In this document: one piece after another, positions 1-9,810 of the stretch
Layout of the letters: every line of letters begins with the position of its first letter
How positions within the stretch are numbered: the stretch's first letter is position 1
Assembly: GCA_020796225.1 (NCBI GenBank)
Contig: CM036758.1
Span: 60,723,274 to 60,787,273 of the forward strand
DNA length: 64,000 nt
DNA from: Arion vulgaris
Lineage: Eukaryota > Mollusca > Gastropoda > Stylommatophora > Arionidae
Direction of reading: 5' to 3'
Translations under genes and position numbers: made by a program
Notes under the pieces: generated by a model
Databases searched by the model: none
What the model was told of the DNA's origin: nothing
What the model saw: only the letters and a program-made list of their open reading frames with translations

Positions 1-138
1 GGTGGGGCCAGACAGATATTTTCGGAAAAGTCATGGTTTCTGTTAGGATATATTTTAATGTATATAATAATAAATACACGTTACACCTTATTTTTGGTGG
101 GGCCTGGCCCACTGGCCCTTAATGACGAACCGCCACTG
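1..138. mobile_element. hAT-like MITE, left end cut by window edge
   Basis: The segment ends in the terminal inverted repeat CGAACCGCCACTG. It matches the complete 154-bp element at 47890-48043, including the GGGGCCTGGCCCACTGGCC block and the internal TTCGGAAAA part. The left terminus lies outside the window. Family membership is by shared sequence; the hAT assignment comes from the 8-bp duplications of its relatives. Confidence 0.75.
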
Positions 139-612
139 GATTCAACCTCAAGGAACTTTGATGTGTTATGTGTATTTCTATCTACTTTCCTTTTTGCCGC
201 TCGAGCACAAGGTTAACTGATGATCGTAACCGCAATACAGTCATCGCTTATAATGCTGTATTGGAGTTTTAAGAGTTAGAACTCCAATACCCATCTTTCT
301 TAGTCTGCTTCTCTTTATGATTCCATTTCGTTGTACGCCTGCCTGGTGTATTCGTTCACCAGTGCAAACCATTTGAGTCGCAAAAATCTAATAGCAGGTG
401 TTGACTGTTCTTTATTTCATTTATGTTCTTGTTTTATGCTTCTGATCTCATTATGTGGATTTCCTTCTTGTTCTTGTCATCCATGTTTGGCTCGTACAGT
501 GTTTAGAAGATTGATTATAATCTGTCTTAGTATGAATAGCTGTGTTCAAATTAGTAAGCTGGTCATTAGGTAATGGCTTACTGGATTCCCAGTTTAGGTA
601 CTGTTTCAATGT
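139..612. other. no recognisable feature
   Basis: AT-rich sequence with only short spurious ORFs. I see no match to the other repeat families in this window. Confidence 0.5.
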
Positions 613-614
613 GA

Positions 615-690
615 TAATTAGTAATGCATAAACGTTCATCCATCATCTGGCTGCAGTAGATTGTGGCTCAAACCCACTCCAAAGTTCATC
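615..690 (+). repeat. degenerate tRNA-like SINE head
   Basis: TAATGCATAAACGTTC followed by a GTGGCTCAAACCCAC block resembles 3485-3570 (TAATGCATAAGTGTTC with GTGAGTTCAATCCCAC). The spacing matches A and B boxes of a tRNA promoter. Two copies only, so weakly supported. Confidence 0.35.
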
Positions 691-813
691 CGTGAATAAA
701 TAACCTCTAACCTTGCATACTTGGGATAGAATGTGTGACATGCTCTTGATATATGTATTTGATTATTACTCTAGTGCTCATAGGTCAATGCTGACATATG
801 GATACCAGTCATG

Positions 814-1228
814 GGTGTCTCTGTGGCTAAGTGGTTGCCTGCAATCCAAATCCTGGCCTTGTCGGGTCGGGTTGAATCTGGAACGCCGTTCTTTTCCCGA
901 CGTTTTGTTTCGAGACCATAGATTGTTGGTCGACCAAGGAGACCTGAACGAATTTTTCTGAGAGAGGCAGGAAATATCGGTCTCAGTTCCCTGGAGAGAA
1001 TGAGCGGTTGCCCAGATAAGCGTATGAGAATTACTTGAGCTATGTAAGTATAACGGTACGAGAGAATTATTTATTATTATTATTATTATAGGATTGTTGC
1101 CGTGGGTACTGAGTTTTTGCTTTGTGTAATACTCTCGGCAGGTGGCGTGTCCTTTCTGCGAAGAGGACCTACCATAAGTGGTAAAATCCGGTGCAATTAA
1201 GGCGATTCTTCAGCTTTTATAAACTTTT
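814..1228 (+). mobile_element. SINE-D, split copy
   Basis: The head TGTCTCTGTGGCTAAGTGG (A box) and a diverged B-box region occupy about 814-935. The body resumes at about 1090 with GGATTGTTGCCGTGGGTACTG and the CTCTCGGCAGG block and ends near 1228. About 150 bp between, with a TTATTATT run, does not match the family and is probably an insertion or decay. Confidence 0.7.
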
Positions 1229-1257
1229 TTTTAAAATACGAGTCACAGACAATAAAT

Positions 1258-1425
1258 AACTAGATAACGAAATCTCTGAAGTCCACAGAGATGTGGTTTT
1301 ATAGAAGAATGTAAAGAATCCCACAGACTGTTAAAATGACTAGCGATACTGTGCTGAAAAAGATCTCTAACAAAAGAATATCTCATCGACAATACACGAA
1401 TTTCTTATCGCAGCCATGGGTCTCT
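1258..1425 (+). pseudogene. LINE reverse-transcriptase C-terminal fragment (LINE-G type)
   Basis: ACAGAGATGTGGTTTTATAG and the following bases match the part of LINE-G encoding [16 protein letters not shown] near residues 391-406 of the 38603-40120 ORF. The frame is broken by a stop. A short relic with no other domain. Confidence 0.6.
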
Positions 1426-1574
1426 GATGAAATTTTAAAACAGCAAAACATTTTATTTGTAGGAATTTTATTTCAATTACAAATTTTTTTTATGAATTTT
1501 GTCTGAGCATCAGTTTTTCAGATCACTCTTATCGATTTTATTCTTCTTTTTCTTCTACTTTGTGATCGCTATTT

Positions 1575-1735
1575 TGATGATTATACCGTCAGACTTGTTC
1601 TTATGATGAAGTCGACTGTTGTCTGGAGCTTATCTCTGATGCCATGTAGTTTTGATGATTATACCGTCAGACGCGTTTTTATGATGAAATCGACTGTTGT
1701 TTGGAGCTCATCTCTGGTGCCATGTAGTTTTGTCT
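1575..1735 (+). repeat. 78-bp direct repeat, two units
   Basis: TGATGATTATACCGTCAGAC starts at about 1575 and again at about 1653. Both units continue through GATGAARTCGACTGTTGT to CCATGTAGTTTTG with few differences. The 78-bp period keeps frame, but no protein family is apparent. Confidence 0.75.
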
Positions 1736-1796
1736 ATGGAGGACATACTATCGATTTTCTATTTATTGCTGTATTGCTCAACTTAAAAGCGGAGTC

Positions 1797-1932
1797 TATG
1801 TATTATCATCCGTCTCTGATAGATCTAGGAACTCGATGTCACGTATATTGAGATCAGGGGTCACAGCTAAATATCTTGATCGCTCCTCCCAGAAAACAAA
1901 CCCGCTACATTTAGAGCCAGATGCGAGCACTT
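1797..1932 (-). mobile_element. SINE-C, head-side fragment
   Basis: Matches the head side of SINE-C at 45140-45260: the CCGTCTCTGATAGATCTAGG block, the TTGAGATCAGGG block, and a B-box region preceding GCGAGCAC. The 3' half of the element is missing. Confidence 0.7.
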
Positions 1933-2357
1933 TGCAATTACGCTTCATATTGGAAAGAATGCGAACTCGTAATTTCTTGGTAATCCAACAATAACAACAA
2001 AATTCTATCTGACTAATGTACACATTCACATGTACACGCTCACAGATAAACACAGCACATGTTAGGTCCACATGTATGGGGGATATGGCACAATACAACA
2101 AAACCGATCGAGCATTTTCACACACCAAAAAACAATGGCTGTTTTTACGGAACACATTATGTATTAACTTTCAGTTAATTGTTTTGTTTTTCTCAATCAT
2201 CATCTAGTTGCTGAGCAGTGAACGATGAAATGCTTTATCAATGTTTGTATTCTACGTGACAATAGTTTGTAATTATATTCTTCATTTGTTCAATAGATCG
2301 TGAGAAATATTATACGATTCAATGAATTAAAAGGAATGAATGAAAACTCTAGAACAG

Positions 2358-2450
2358 CGTTGTCCAACACAGTGTCCCCTCGGGCGCCATGAACTACATC
2401 AGATGCATCATCGGCGCCCTAGTTTGCTCCGCCTGATTTAACATTAATTA
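2358..2450. mobile_element. possible hAT-like terminus
   Basis: CAGCGTTGTCCAACACAGTG resembles the CAGCGTTTCCCAAGG end of the hAT-like element at 59726. No matching second end or duplication was found because SINE-A interrupts the region at 2453. Confidence 0.25.
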
Positions 2451-2452
2451 GA

Positions 2453-2660
2453 GCCCGTCTGCCCAGAGTGTTCGTAGCGCGTTGGACTACGGGTGACTAT
2501 CTCTCTGTGTGTGCGGTTTCAATTCCGCGAGATGGCAGAAAAAGCCACAGATTCCCCAGATTTACGGTGTTCGTGGCACCGAACCGAAGGGTTACAATGT
2601 CCATGGCACCGAGCCGAAGAGCTGAAAAGCTCAAGTGCTTCTGGATCGAAAAAATAAAAA
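2453..2660 (+). mobile_element. SINE-A with target-site duplication
   Basis: tRNA-derived SINE. The A-box-like CGTAGCGCGTTGG and the B box lie in the first 75 bp, followed by a GCACCGAACCGAAGGGTTAC / GCACCGAGCCGAAGAGC double motif and an A-rich tail. It is flanked by AACATTAATTAGA (2440-2452) and AATATTAATTAGA (2661-2673), a 13-bp duplication with one mismatch. Confidence 0.9.
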
Positions 2661-2709
2661 AATATTAATTAGAAAATTCAAAAATTGTTTAGGAATAACA
2701 AGTATGTTT

Positions 2710-2838
2710 CAGTTTTTCATAAACTATGAAGTTCGTGTGCTGCGCTGTGATCTTCCTGTGTAAGAAAGAGATCAGGGCACACATGGTTACTCACTGAAGT
2801 GCAATGATGATGGTCCTATAAATCAATTAATCAATTTT
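2710..2838 (+). mobile_element. SINE-C, 3' fragment
   Basis: Matches the last 130 bp of the family (AAGTTCGTGTGCTGCG, the GTAAGAAAGAGATC block, CACACATGGTTACTCAC). It ends in an AATC-rich tail, as the 41755 copy does. Confidence 0.75.
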
Positions 2839-2929
2839 TGATAAAAACATGTTTTTCAAATTGAACTTGTCGTCAATATTACATCTTCATCTGATATTAT
2901 GTTTTAAATTAATGTTGTTATTAATATTA

Positions 2930-3168
2930 ATTTATTATTGTTATTATTGTTATTATTATCATTATTGTTATTATTATCATTATTGTTAGTATTATCATTA
3001 TTGTTAGTATTATCATTATTGTTAGTATTATCATTATTGTTAGTATTATCATTATTGTTATTATTATCATTATTGTTATTATTATCATTATTGTTAGTAT
3101 TATCATTATTGTTATTATTATCATTATTGTTATTATTATCATTATTGTTAGTATTATCATTATTGCAA
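2930..3168. repeat. compound trinucleotide array
   Basis: Runs of TTATTATTATCATTATTG alternate with a TTAGTATTATCATTATTG variant, an 18-bp higher-order unit built on (ATT)n. The long Asn-rich and Leu-rich ORFs here are products of the repeat. Confidence 0.95.
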
Positions 3169-3171
3169 TAG

Positions 3172-3433
3172 TCACCCTTGTGTTGCCAGGGCTCCAAGGG
3201 AGCAAAAATAGTAACACAGCGACCTACAAGGCATGTCGTAATAGGCGACTAGTGTATGACCTAGGGAAGCTATCCTAGTAAATAAAAAGCGTCGAAGAAA
3301 TCGGATGTGCTGTACTACTTGTAGGCGCATAACTCGCACAACGTACAATCGATCTTAGGCTCAGATCACATAGAAATCACACAGAGTGGTGTAACAAGTG
3401 ATCGATATGGAGCGTTTGAAGAAGAAGAAGAGG
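3172..3433 (+). mobile_element. SINE-B1
   Basis: Complete copy: a TGTGTTGCCAGGGCTCC-like start, the core GGCATGTCGTAATAGGCGAC, the CTATCCTAGTAAATAAAAAG block, and a GATATGGAGCGTTTGAAG end leading into a (GAA)n tail. Confidence 0.85.
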
Positions 3434-3484
3434 AAAAGAAGTATTGGTATATTTATATTGTGGCAATAGAGGATACTGTGTGGG

Positions 3485-3570
3485 ACGGATTAGCGTAATG
3501 CATAAGTGTTCGCCTATCGACTCGGACAAAAGCTTGTGAGTTCAATCCCACATTCGATGTTCCACGTGTG
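3485..3570 (+). repeat. tRNA-like SINE head
   Basis: GCGTAATGCATAAGTG and GTGAGTTCAATCCCAC are spaced like A and B boxes. It resembles 615-690. No recognisable body follows. Confidence 0.4.
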
Positions 3571-3787
3571 AGGAAAGGAATTTGCCCTCCTACCTCCGGC
3601 ATTCTAGGTTCTAGAGATGTGAAGAGAAATGAATTCATACACTTAGGCCTGAAAAGGTTACGGGAAAATGTTATTAGAGATTACCAAACTAGAGAAACAG
3701 ATTGTTAATTATGTACCTGAACAGTACTGTTTCTTTAGATGGGAAAAATTATTTTTGAAATTAAATAAAAAATTAGAAGGATAAATC

Positions 3788-4405
3788 GTCGGAGTGGTTA
3801 CCGGAGCCCAAATTGGGGTGTAAAGAGTAGAACCACTGTTACCTGCCACGGATGTCGTAAGAGGAGGCTCCCGTGTAGTGCTGGGGCCCACAAGGAAGTA
3901 AAGAATAGTACCACTGCAACCTACAATGCATGTCATAAGATACGACTGATGTAGGCCCTAGGGATGGTACCCTAGTAAATAAAAAGCAGCGCATAAATCG
4001 GATATACTGGCCTACTTGTAGGCACATAACTGGCACAACATGCAATTGCTCATAGGCTCAAATCACATACAAATCCCATAGAGTGGTTGACAAGTAGTCG
4101 ATATGGACGTGCGAAGAAGACAAAGAAGAATTAAGAGGCGACTAAGGAGGTTGGTGTGGGGCTAGCTACCCCACGCCGTAAAAAAAACTAGATGGCTACA
4201 GAACGAAGAGCGAACCAAGTAAACGCTGGCTGAAACCGGACACATCGCCGAAGGATAAGCACCAGAGCTCCAAATGGTGCTGAAGATGTGACGTAAAACC
4301 CACCAATGCTAAGGCTGCGTGAATCAGATTTCCACATGAATAGAATTTATGGGGAGATCTGTTACATTGGTCTGGGCGGTGATCGCGAGAGAGAGAGAGA
4401 AATGC
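3788..4405 (+). mobile_element. SINE-B3, interrupted by a SINE-B1
   Basis: The head (GGAGTGGTTACCGGAGCCC through CCACGGATGTCGTAAGAGG) stops at 3865 and resumes at 4132 with TAAGAGGCGACTAAGGAGG. The B3 body follows to the (GA)n at 4388-4400. The younger B1 sits between repeated TAAGAGGC octamers. Confidence 0.85.
3866..4131 (+). mobile_element. SINE-B1 nested in SINE-B3
   Basis: Typical B1 from the CCCGTGTAGTGCTGGGGCCC start to the (GAA)n tail. TAAGAGGC at 3858-3865 is repeated at 4132-4139, so this copy inserted into an existing B3. The duplicated bases lie in the shared core, which may have helped target or align the insertion. Confidence 0.85.
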
Positions 4406-4479
4406 AGTCTACAACAAGCTGCGCAATATTGGGAAATATAACATTTATGTCAATAAAACAAAGCTATAGATATTTAAAA

Positions 4480-4725
4480 AATATAAATGGTAAGACAGCC
4501 ACCTTCTATGTATCTGAGACTTGGAAAACTGAATAAAAAAATAGTTGAGAGGATTTGAGACAAGGCTACTTAGAAGAATATTTGAGAATATCTGGGAAGA
4601 TTAGATTAACAGTATCAGGCTACAAGAGCTAACTTGTATGGAATACATAAATACACAGATAACAAAATAAGTAGTGATGGGGATGAACTGGTCTTGTTCA
4701 GGATTAGAAAACAAAGAGGCAGAAG
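4480..4725 (+). pseudogene. LINE RT C-terminal fragment
   Basis: The conceptual reading contains a SETWK-like motif, as in the YGSESWT segment of LINE-G, then a (R)GYLEEYLRISG-like stretch. Several frame breaks are present. Confidence 0.5.
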
Positions 4726-4726
4726 G

Positions 4727-4970
4727 TTCTTCTTCTTCTAACGCTCTATATCGACCACTTGTTAGTCACGATTGTGATTTGTATGTGATTCGAGCCTAAG
4801 AGCGACTGTACGTTGTGACAGTTAAGTGCCTACAATTAGGCCAGCAAATTCTATTTCTGCGACGCTTTTTATTTACTAGGGTAGCTTCCTAGTCCCATAA
4901 ATCAGTCGCCTCTACGACATGCCTTGTAGGTTACTGCCCTTTCCCTAAGGGCCCTGGCACGCATGGGCGG
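4727..4970 (-). mobile_element. SINE-B1
   Basis: Reverse-strand copy with a CTTCTTCTTC tail end, a CTCTATATCGACCACTTG block, the core complement GTCGCCTCTACGACATGC (one base lost), and the GGGCCCTGGCACGCATGGG start. Confidence 0.85.
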
Positions 4971-4974
4971 GGAG

Positions 4975-5217
4975 AGGGTTTAAAAGCTGAAGGATTGACT
5001 TTACCTCATTGAGTTTTACCCCATATAGCTCGGTCCCTATCCGCAGAAATTGTACGCCACCTGCCGAGAGTATTACACAAAGCATTCCGTAGCTCCGGCA
5101 ACATTCCTAGTGTTCTCTGGAAAAAAATTGCACTCGTGAAGAGAACAGCGCGGTCCGGATTCAAACCCACGACATGCGACCCGCAAGGTAAGAACTTAAC
5201 AACTTAGCAGCAGAGAT
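4975..5217 (-). mobile_element. SINE-D, nearly complete
   Basis: Reads in reverse from the CTGAAGGATTGACTTTACCT end, through CTGCCGAGAGTATTACACAA, to the B-box complement and head near 5217. Confidence 0.85.
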
Positions 5218-5697
5218 GACAAAAGAAAGGCGGTCAAGACATGCAATGAGATGGGAAATCTTCTTGTATTGTTACAGCGCCAGTTTGGCGAATCATCAGT
5301 GACATAACGAAATGTTATACGACACAAAAAACAGAACAATTTAGATTTAAACAACGGGATGTCCATGTACACACACCCACAAGACAAATCCAAAAACAGA
5401 TACAAGTTTGAAGGCGACATTTTAACTTGATGTATAAGAAGTGGGCGTTGATGATCAACACAGGGTCTTCTAAAAGTTCAAACTGCGGAAGCGAATAATT
5501 GGAAAGATTAAATATGACCCGATAATGTCGCGTGCGTCCGGTGTTGTCGCGTGTCCAATTATTATATATTTGTATTAGAAATATACCCAGAATGTAGCAG
5601 ATTCATAGAATGTTTGGAATATTCCACTATAAAAATATATTGTTTAGAAAGTTAGGAGTTATAGGCAACAAGATGTCAAATGAGAAAGAACATAGTA
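5218..5697. other. no recognisable feature
   Basis: Unique-looking AT-rich sequence. I see no repeat family or plausible exon. Confidence 0.45.
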
Positions 5698-5699
5698 GA

Positions 5700-5845
5700 T
5701 TTATTGATTGATCGATCGATTGATTGATTGATTTTAAAAGCCATTATCAATGCACTTAAATGAATAATTATGTATGCCACGATCTCTTTCTTACACATGA
5801 AGATTTCAGCAGGCACGAACTCTGTAGCAACGGCGTGGGTCCCCA
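5700..5845 (-). mobile_element. SINE-C, 3' fragment
   Basis: Begins at the (GATT)n tail and continues through CGATCTCTTTCTTACACATG and GGCACGAACTCTGTAGC. The rest is absent and a SINE-B1 follows immediately. Confidence 0.7.
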
Positions 5846-5847
5846 TG

Positions 5848-6106
5848 TTTCTTCTTCTTCGAACGCTCCATATCGACCACTTGTTAACCACTCTTTGTGA
5901 TTTGTATGTGATTTAAACATAAATGCGATTGTACGTTGTGCCAGTTATGCGTCTACAAGTAGGCCAGCACATCCTATTTCTGCTATGATTTGTATTTACT
6001 AGGGTAGCTTCCCTAGGCACATACATCATTCGCCTCTTACGACATGCCTTGTAGGTAGCAGTGTTACTATTCTTTGTTCTCTTGATTGCCCCAGCAACAC
6101 ACGGAG
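5848..6106 (-). mobile_element. SINE-B1
   Basis: Full reverse copy: CTTCTTCTTCGAACGCTCC tail end, CGCCTCTTACGACATGCC core, and a CCCCAGCAACACACGG start. Confidence 0.85.
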
Positions 6107-6587
6107 GGAAAAACCCCCAATGTCATTTTGAAGATTATGAAAATAAATCAAATGGATCGGAATATTTTTTCTTACTAATAAAAAGTGAAATATCGAGAGA
6201 GAAAAATAGAGAAAGTCAAAGACAGAGTAACAACTATTATTCCATGTGAGAAATAAAACCCTTCAACCTACATCCCCAAGACCAGATCCTCGTAATGTCT
6301 GATACATATCAGATTTGTATTGGAGATTGTTACATTTGGTTTCAGCCAAGCGTTTCCAGTACATTAACCAAATTCAAACCAGTTGACTGACTGAACTTAA
6401 AACACATTAACAACATAGGTTTAGATTTACCATTCAATTTTAGCCAGACGAAGACGCAGAAACGAGCTGAGACGCAAAGACATGGCTTCTAGATATTGAT
6501 CATATTTTTGTCAACTTCCTCTGGTGAAATTAAAATGAAGAATACGATATAGGATTTTTCGTCTCCTAGGTTCTTAAAAGATTTGGA
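6107..6587. other. no recognisable feature
   Basis: No match to window repeats and no extended ORF beyond chance. Confidence 0.4.
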
Positions 6588-6588
6588 C

Positions 6589-6786
6589 GCCCACCTGCTC
6601 AGCGTGTTCGTAGCGCGTTGGACGACTGGTGACAATCTCCCTGTGAGTGCGGTTCAATTCCGTTGGCTGGCAGAAAAGCCACAGGTTCTCCAGGTTTACG
6701 AGGTGTTCCTGGAAACCGAACCGAAGGGTTCCGATGTGCATGGCACCGAGCCGAAGAGCTGAAAGCTCGAGTGCTTTGGATTGGGA
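6589..6786 (+). mobile_element. SINE-A, diverged copy
   Basis: Head with GTAGCGCGTTGGACGAC and GCGGTTCAATTCC, then the double GCACCG..CCGAAG motif with substitutions and small insertions. The A-tail is replaced by a C-rich run, so this looks old. Confidence 0.8.
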
Positions 6787-6879
6787 ACCTCCCTCTCCCC
6801 AAATAGATTGGGAGAAGAAGGAGAAGATTGGGATATGTTGGACGAACCTTGAGAAGAAATGTCTGGTCAACCACTAGTA

Positions 6880-6992
6880 ACAACTGTTATAAGAAGGAGG
6901 ATGGAGACATGTTGCGCATACATTAAGAAGAATTGATCAAAGGATACCAAAGCAGGCATTGAAGTGGAAGGCAAAGGGCTCAAGAAAGAGAA
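6880..6992 (+). pseudogene. LINE C-terminal fragment
   Basis: The conceptual reading WRHV(A/L)..RRIDQRIPKQALKWK then KGSRKR resembles the basic tail after the RT domain of RTE/CR1-like LINEs (WxGHVxR..RIPK.AL.W). Too short to assign further. Confidence 0.5.
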
Positions 6993-7135
6993 ATTCTTTA
7001 ATCATTTATTTTAAAGTATGCCCAACATATCTCCATGTATACATATAACAGCAGACCATGTCATTGCTATGTAAGTAGATTCATCATCATCCAGTAGCTT
7101 GCTGTGTACATAACTTTACAACCAATAATTTCTTC

Positions 7136-7452
7136 TCTCTCCGTTCACCGCCCAGACCGATATACCAGATCTGCCCATAAATTCTATTTATGTGGAAATC
7201 TGATCATGCAGCCTTAGCATTAGTGTGTTTTACGTCACATCTTCAGCTCTATTTGGAGCTCTGATGCTTATCTTTCGGCGATGTGTCCGGTTTCAGCCAG
7301 CGTTTACTCGGTTCGCTCTCCGTTCTGTAGCCTTCTAGTGGTTTTTACGGTGTGGGGTAGCTAACCTCCTGAGTCGCCTTTTACGACATCCGTGGTAGGT
7401 AACAGTGGTTCTATTCTTTACACCCCAATTTGGACCCCGGTAACCACTCAGG
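7136..7452 (-). mobile_element. SINE-B3
   Basis: Complete reverse copy: GATCTGCCCATAAATTC end, AGCTCTATTTGGAGCTCTG segment, CGGCGATGTGTCCGGTTTC block, core complement CGCCTTTTACGACATCC, and a GGTAACCACTCAGGC start. Confidence 0.9.
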
Positions 7453-7659
7453 CAATAATTTCTTCAGAATGTCTCTCTATCATAGACTAGATATTCTGTT
7501 TCTGTCCCTTTCATGTACAAATCTCCAATCCAATTATGTATCCATCTTCTTCTTGTTCCTACTGTTCTTCTCCGTCTAGAAATACTTCTCTCCATAAATA
7601 TCTATACAAAATATTCATGTCTCTTTATCTACACAAAACACTTTTCTCTCGTCAATAAT

Positions 7660-7840
7660 ATGCCTTCTTCTTCTTCTTTTAGATAGTTCTTCTCGGCCAT
7701 TTTGATCATTATTATTGTAATATATAAACAGCCTTTGCCAAGAACGTTGAACGCTGCGCCCCCGTTAAGCCCCTACAGTTGTAGGATAAGCGCATCCGGT
7801 GCGTTTCCGCGTTTTCGGCTTAATAATATGTTTCAAAACT
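7660..7840 (-). mobile_element. SINE-B-related element (B4)
   Basis: CTTCTTCTTCTTTTAGATAG, then TATAAACAGCCTTTGCCAAG, matches the B2 3' end and the chimeric copy at 48250. The 5' part (CCCCTACAGTTGTAGG, CGCATCCGG) is a separate variant without a clear GTCGTAAGAGGCGAC core. Confidence 0.6.
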
Positions 7841-8405
7841 CCTGCTTTTACTTCAGAGTTCTTTCTTTATTGTGAATTATGTAGAGAATTAAAACCTCTT
7901 TAAACCAGGGAACGTCAATTAAAACTAAGAACGAATCTGTTTTAGTTTTATCAGAGAATGTAGATATAAAACATGCATGCAGAAACATTTAAAATATAAA
8001 AATTAACTCGTTGCGCTTTTTCAGCTTTTTTGTGTGCCTCAGAGTTTAGTTTTTGTTGTGTTTGTTTTTAGCTCTTTCCGTGAAATGTTGAGAATTCTTC
8101 TAAAACATTAATTCACAAAGTTCAAACTGCCGCAGGGTACGTCAAGATTGTGTATCAAAATATCCCCAACTGCCGCTCACTTCATTATAGAATTGTTTCA
8201 TGAAAAATTAGTACTAAATTTACATCAACGCAGTCCGATTCAATTTTCAGCTTTTATCTACAGCAACAATATATATTTCTACATAGTGGTCCGATCAGAA
8301 CGTATATGGAATTTTATTAATTTATGAAATTTATATTGTTTTTCAAATCTGGCAAACGAGAAGATGAAAACTATGTCGGCTACATCGTGTTGTTCAGTTC
8401 GGTAA
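7841..8405. other. no recognisable feature
   Basis: AT-rich sequence without recognisable repeats or coding potential. Confidence 0.4.
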
Positions 8406-8684
8406 GCCCGTCTGCACAGCGTGATCGTAGCGCGTTGACCATATTCATTGTCCTTGCTTCTTCTGGACGTTCTTAAACTCCATTTCCCGTCTGCCCAGCG
8501 TGATGTAGCGCTTAGGCTACGGTGACTATCCATCTGTGTGCGGGTTCAATTCCGCGGGATGGCAGAAAAAGCCACAGATTCCCCAGATTTACAGTGTTCG
8601 TGGCACCGAACCGAAGGGTTACGATGTCCATGGCACCGAGCCGAAGAGCTGAAAAAGCTCAAGTGCTTCTGGATCGGAAAAAAA
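8406..8684 (+). mobile_element. SINE-A copy preceded by a SINE-A head fragment
   Basis: A 33-bp head fragment (CCCGTCTGCACAGCGTG to GTAGCGCGTTG) at 8406-8438 is followed after about 47 bp by a full copy at 8486-8684. That copy has GCGGGTTCAATTCCGCGG and ends GGATCGGAAAAAAA. The first fragment is probably an aborted or decayed insertion. Confidence 0.8.
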
Positions 8685-8689
8685 TTTGG

Positions 8690-9312
8690 TTTGGAACATG
8701 TAAATATATGTATTTGTTTATTCCCCCGCTTATTTGTTGAATGTCCACATATTTCACCTGCATGTTACCGATGAGAATATACCCGCTGTTGATACTTGTC
8801 CTATATACATAAACAGACTTGACAATGGAAAACAATAACACAGAAATTGATGGGCAGATATCCAGAAATTGTATACAGTGACATATTTAATCTCATTGAA
8901 TGATTTGAAAACACAAGCAATCAGATAAACGAATTGACACGTACACAGATAGACGGGTAAACAGAGAGGCATTCAGACAAACGTACAGATTTATTAGCAG
9001 ATAGATAATGAGTTCTGACATATATACATTTATATTTTGAAATAAACAAAATGATGATGACAGACAAATAGAATAAGGTGAGTTACGCATATAGAGAAAT
9101 AAAGACAAACAAAGAGGACGTGAAATATAGACAGACTCGGACTTTATCTATATCATTTATATGCTTCTGAATATAAGTTTTGCAGAAGAGTCCTCTGTAT
9201 ATCATAGACAGAGATGAGAACAAATAGATCTATACAGAAAGAACTCAAAATCAAAGAAAACTGGTTGATGCTACAAGTAAGAATGAAAAGAAATTGAAGT
9301 AGTTTGGAAATA
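8690..9312. other. no recognisable feature
   Basis: Purine-rich on this strand with many ACAGA/AGACA words. No family match. Reverse-strand hydrophobic ORFs are compositional. Confidence 0.4.
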
Positions 9313-9317
9313 AATTC

Positions 9318-9432
9318 ACCCGAGTGGTTACTGAGCCCAAATTTGGAGTGTAAAGAATAAAACTACTGTTACCTGCCACGCATATCGTAAGATGCGACTA
9401 AGGAGGTTTGGATGAAATCGGATGCACGTGTC
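9318..9432 (+). mobile_element. SINE-B2, 3'-truncated
   Basis: Head CCCGAGTGGTTACTGAGCCC, core GCATATCGTAAGATGCGAC and GAAATCGGATGCACGTGTCC. It then switches to LINE sequence at about 9433. Confidence 0.75.
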
Positions 9433-9810
9433 CGCTAGGGAATGCTAACCCGAAACAAATGCTTGCAGAAAACGGATGCACCAGGCCGTAAGGCGCATAA
9501 CATGGTGCAACGACCCTCACAATGAGGAATGGGATAACGGATTCTACGGCCGCCAATCTGCATCGAAGACTTAGCCACGCAGTAAGAATGTCAGACCTAC
9601 CATCACTAGGGTGGCCAAAACTTACTGCTGGAAGAGGTCGGCACAAACGGGGAAGCAGAAATTATATCCTACAGAACTGCCTCCAGTGTGCAAACTTGAG
9701 AAGAAAGAGGTGGCACACTTACACTAGCATCCAAGACAAACTGTATGGCGTGGCTGATAATCTGAGGCAGACGGCTGCTTTTATTAGAGAATCCGAAATC
9801 CCAATCTAGT
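9433..9810 (+). pseudogene. LINE ORF2 C-terminus (after RNase H)
   Basis: The frame from 9522 reads a basic stretch, then YILQNCLQCANLRRKRW and DKLYGVADNLRQTAAFIRES before TAG. This matches the usual C-terminus of RNase-H-bearing LINEs, where HILQ.CP..E..R...W precedes a (D)KLYG..DL..TA.FI motif. The first Cys/His ligands are degraded. The last about 75 bp are the first unit of the following array, so the array grew from this gene end. Confidence 0.7.

Noticed and set aside
2468..2668. Recurring 60-80-codon ORFs containing FVARWTTGDY..SIPRDGRKSHRFPRF
   Set aside because: They are SINE-A read in one frame; copies drift in frame and the tRNA-like head plus target duplications explain them.
2904..3217. 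Asn-rich and Leu-rich ORFs on both strands
   Set aside because: Translation of a compound trinucleotide array; all frames are open by composition.
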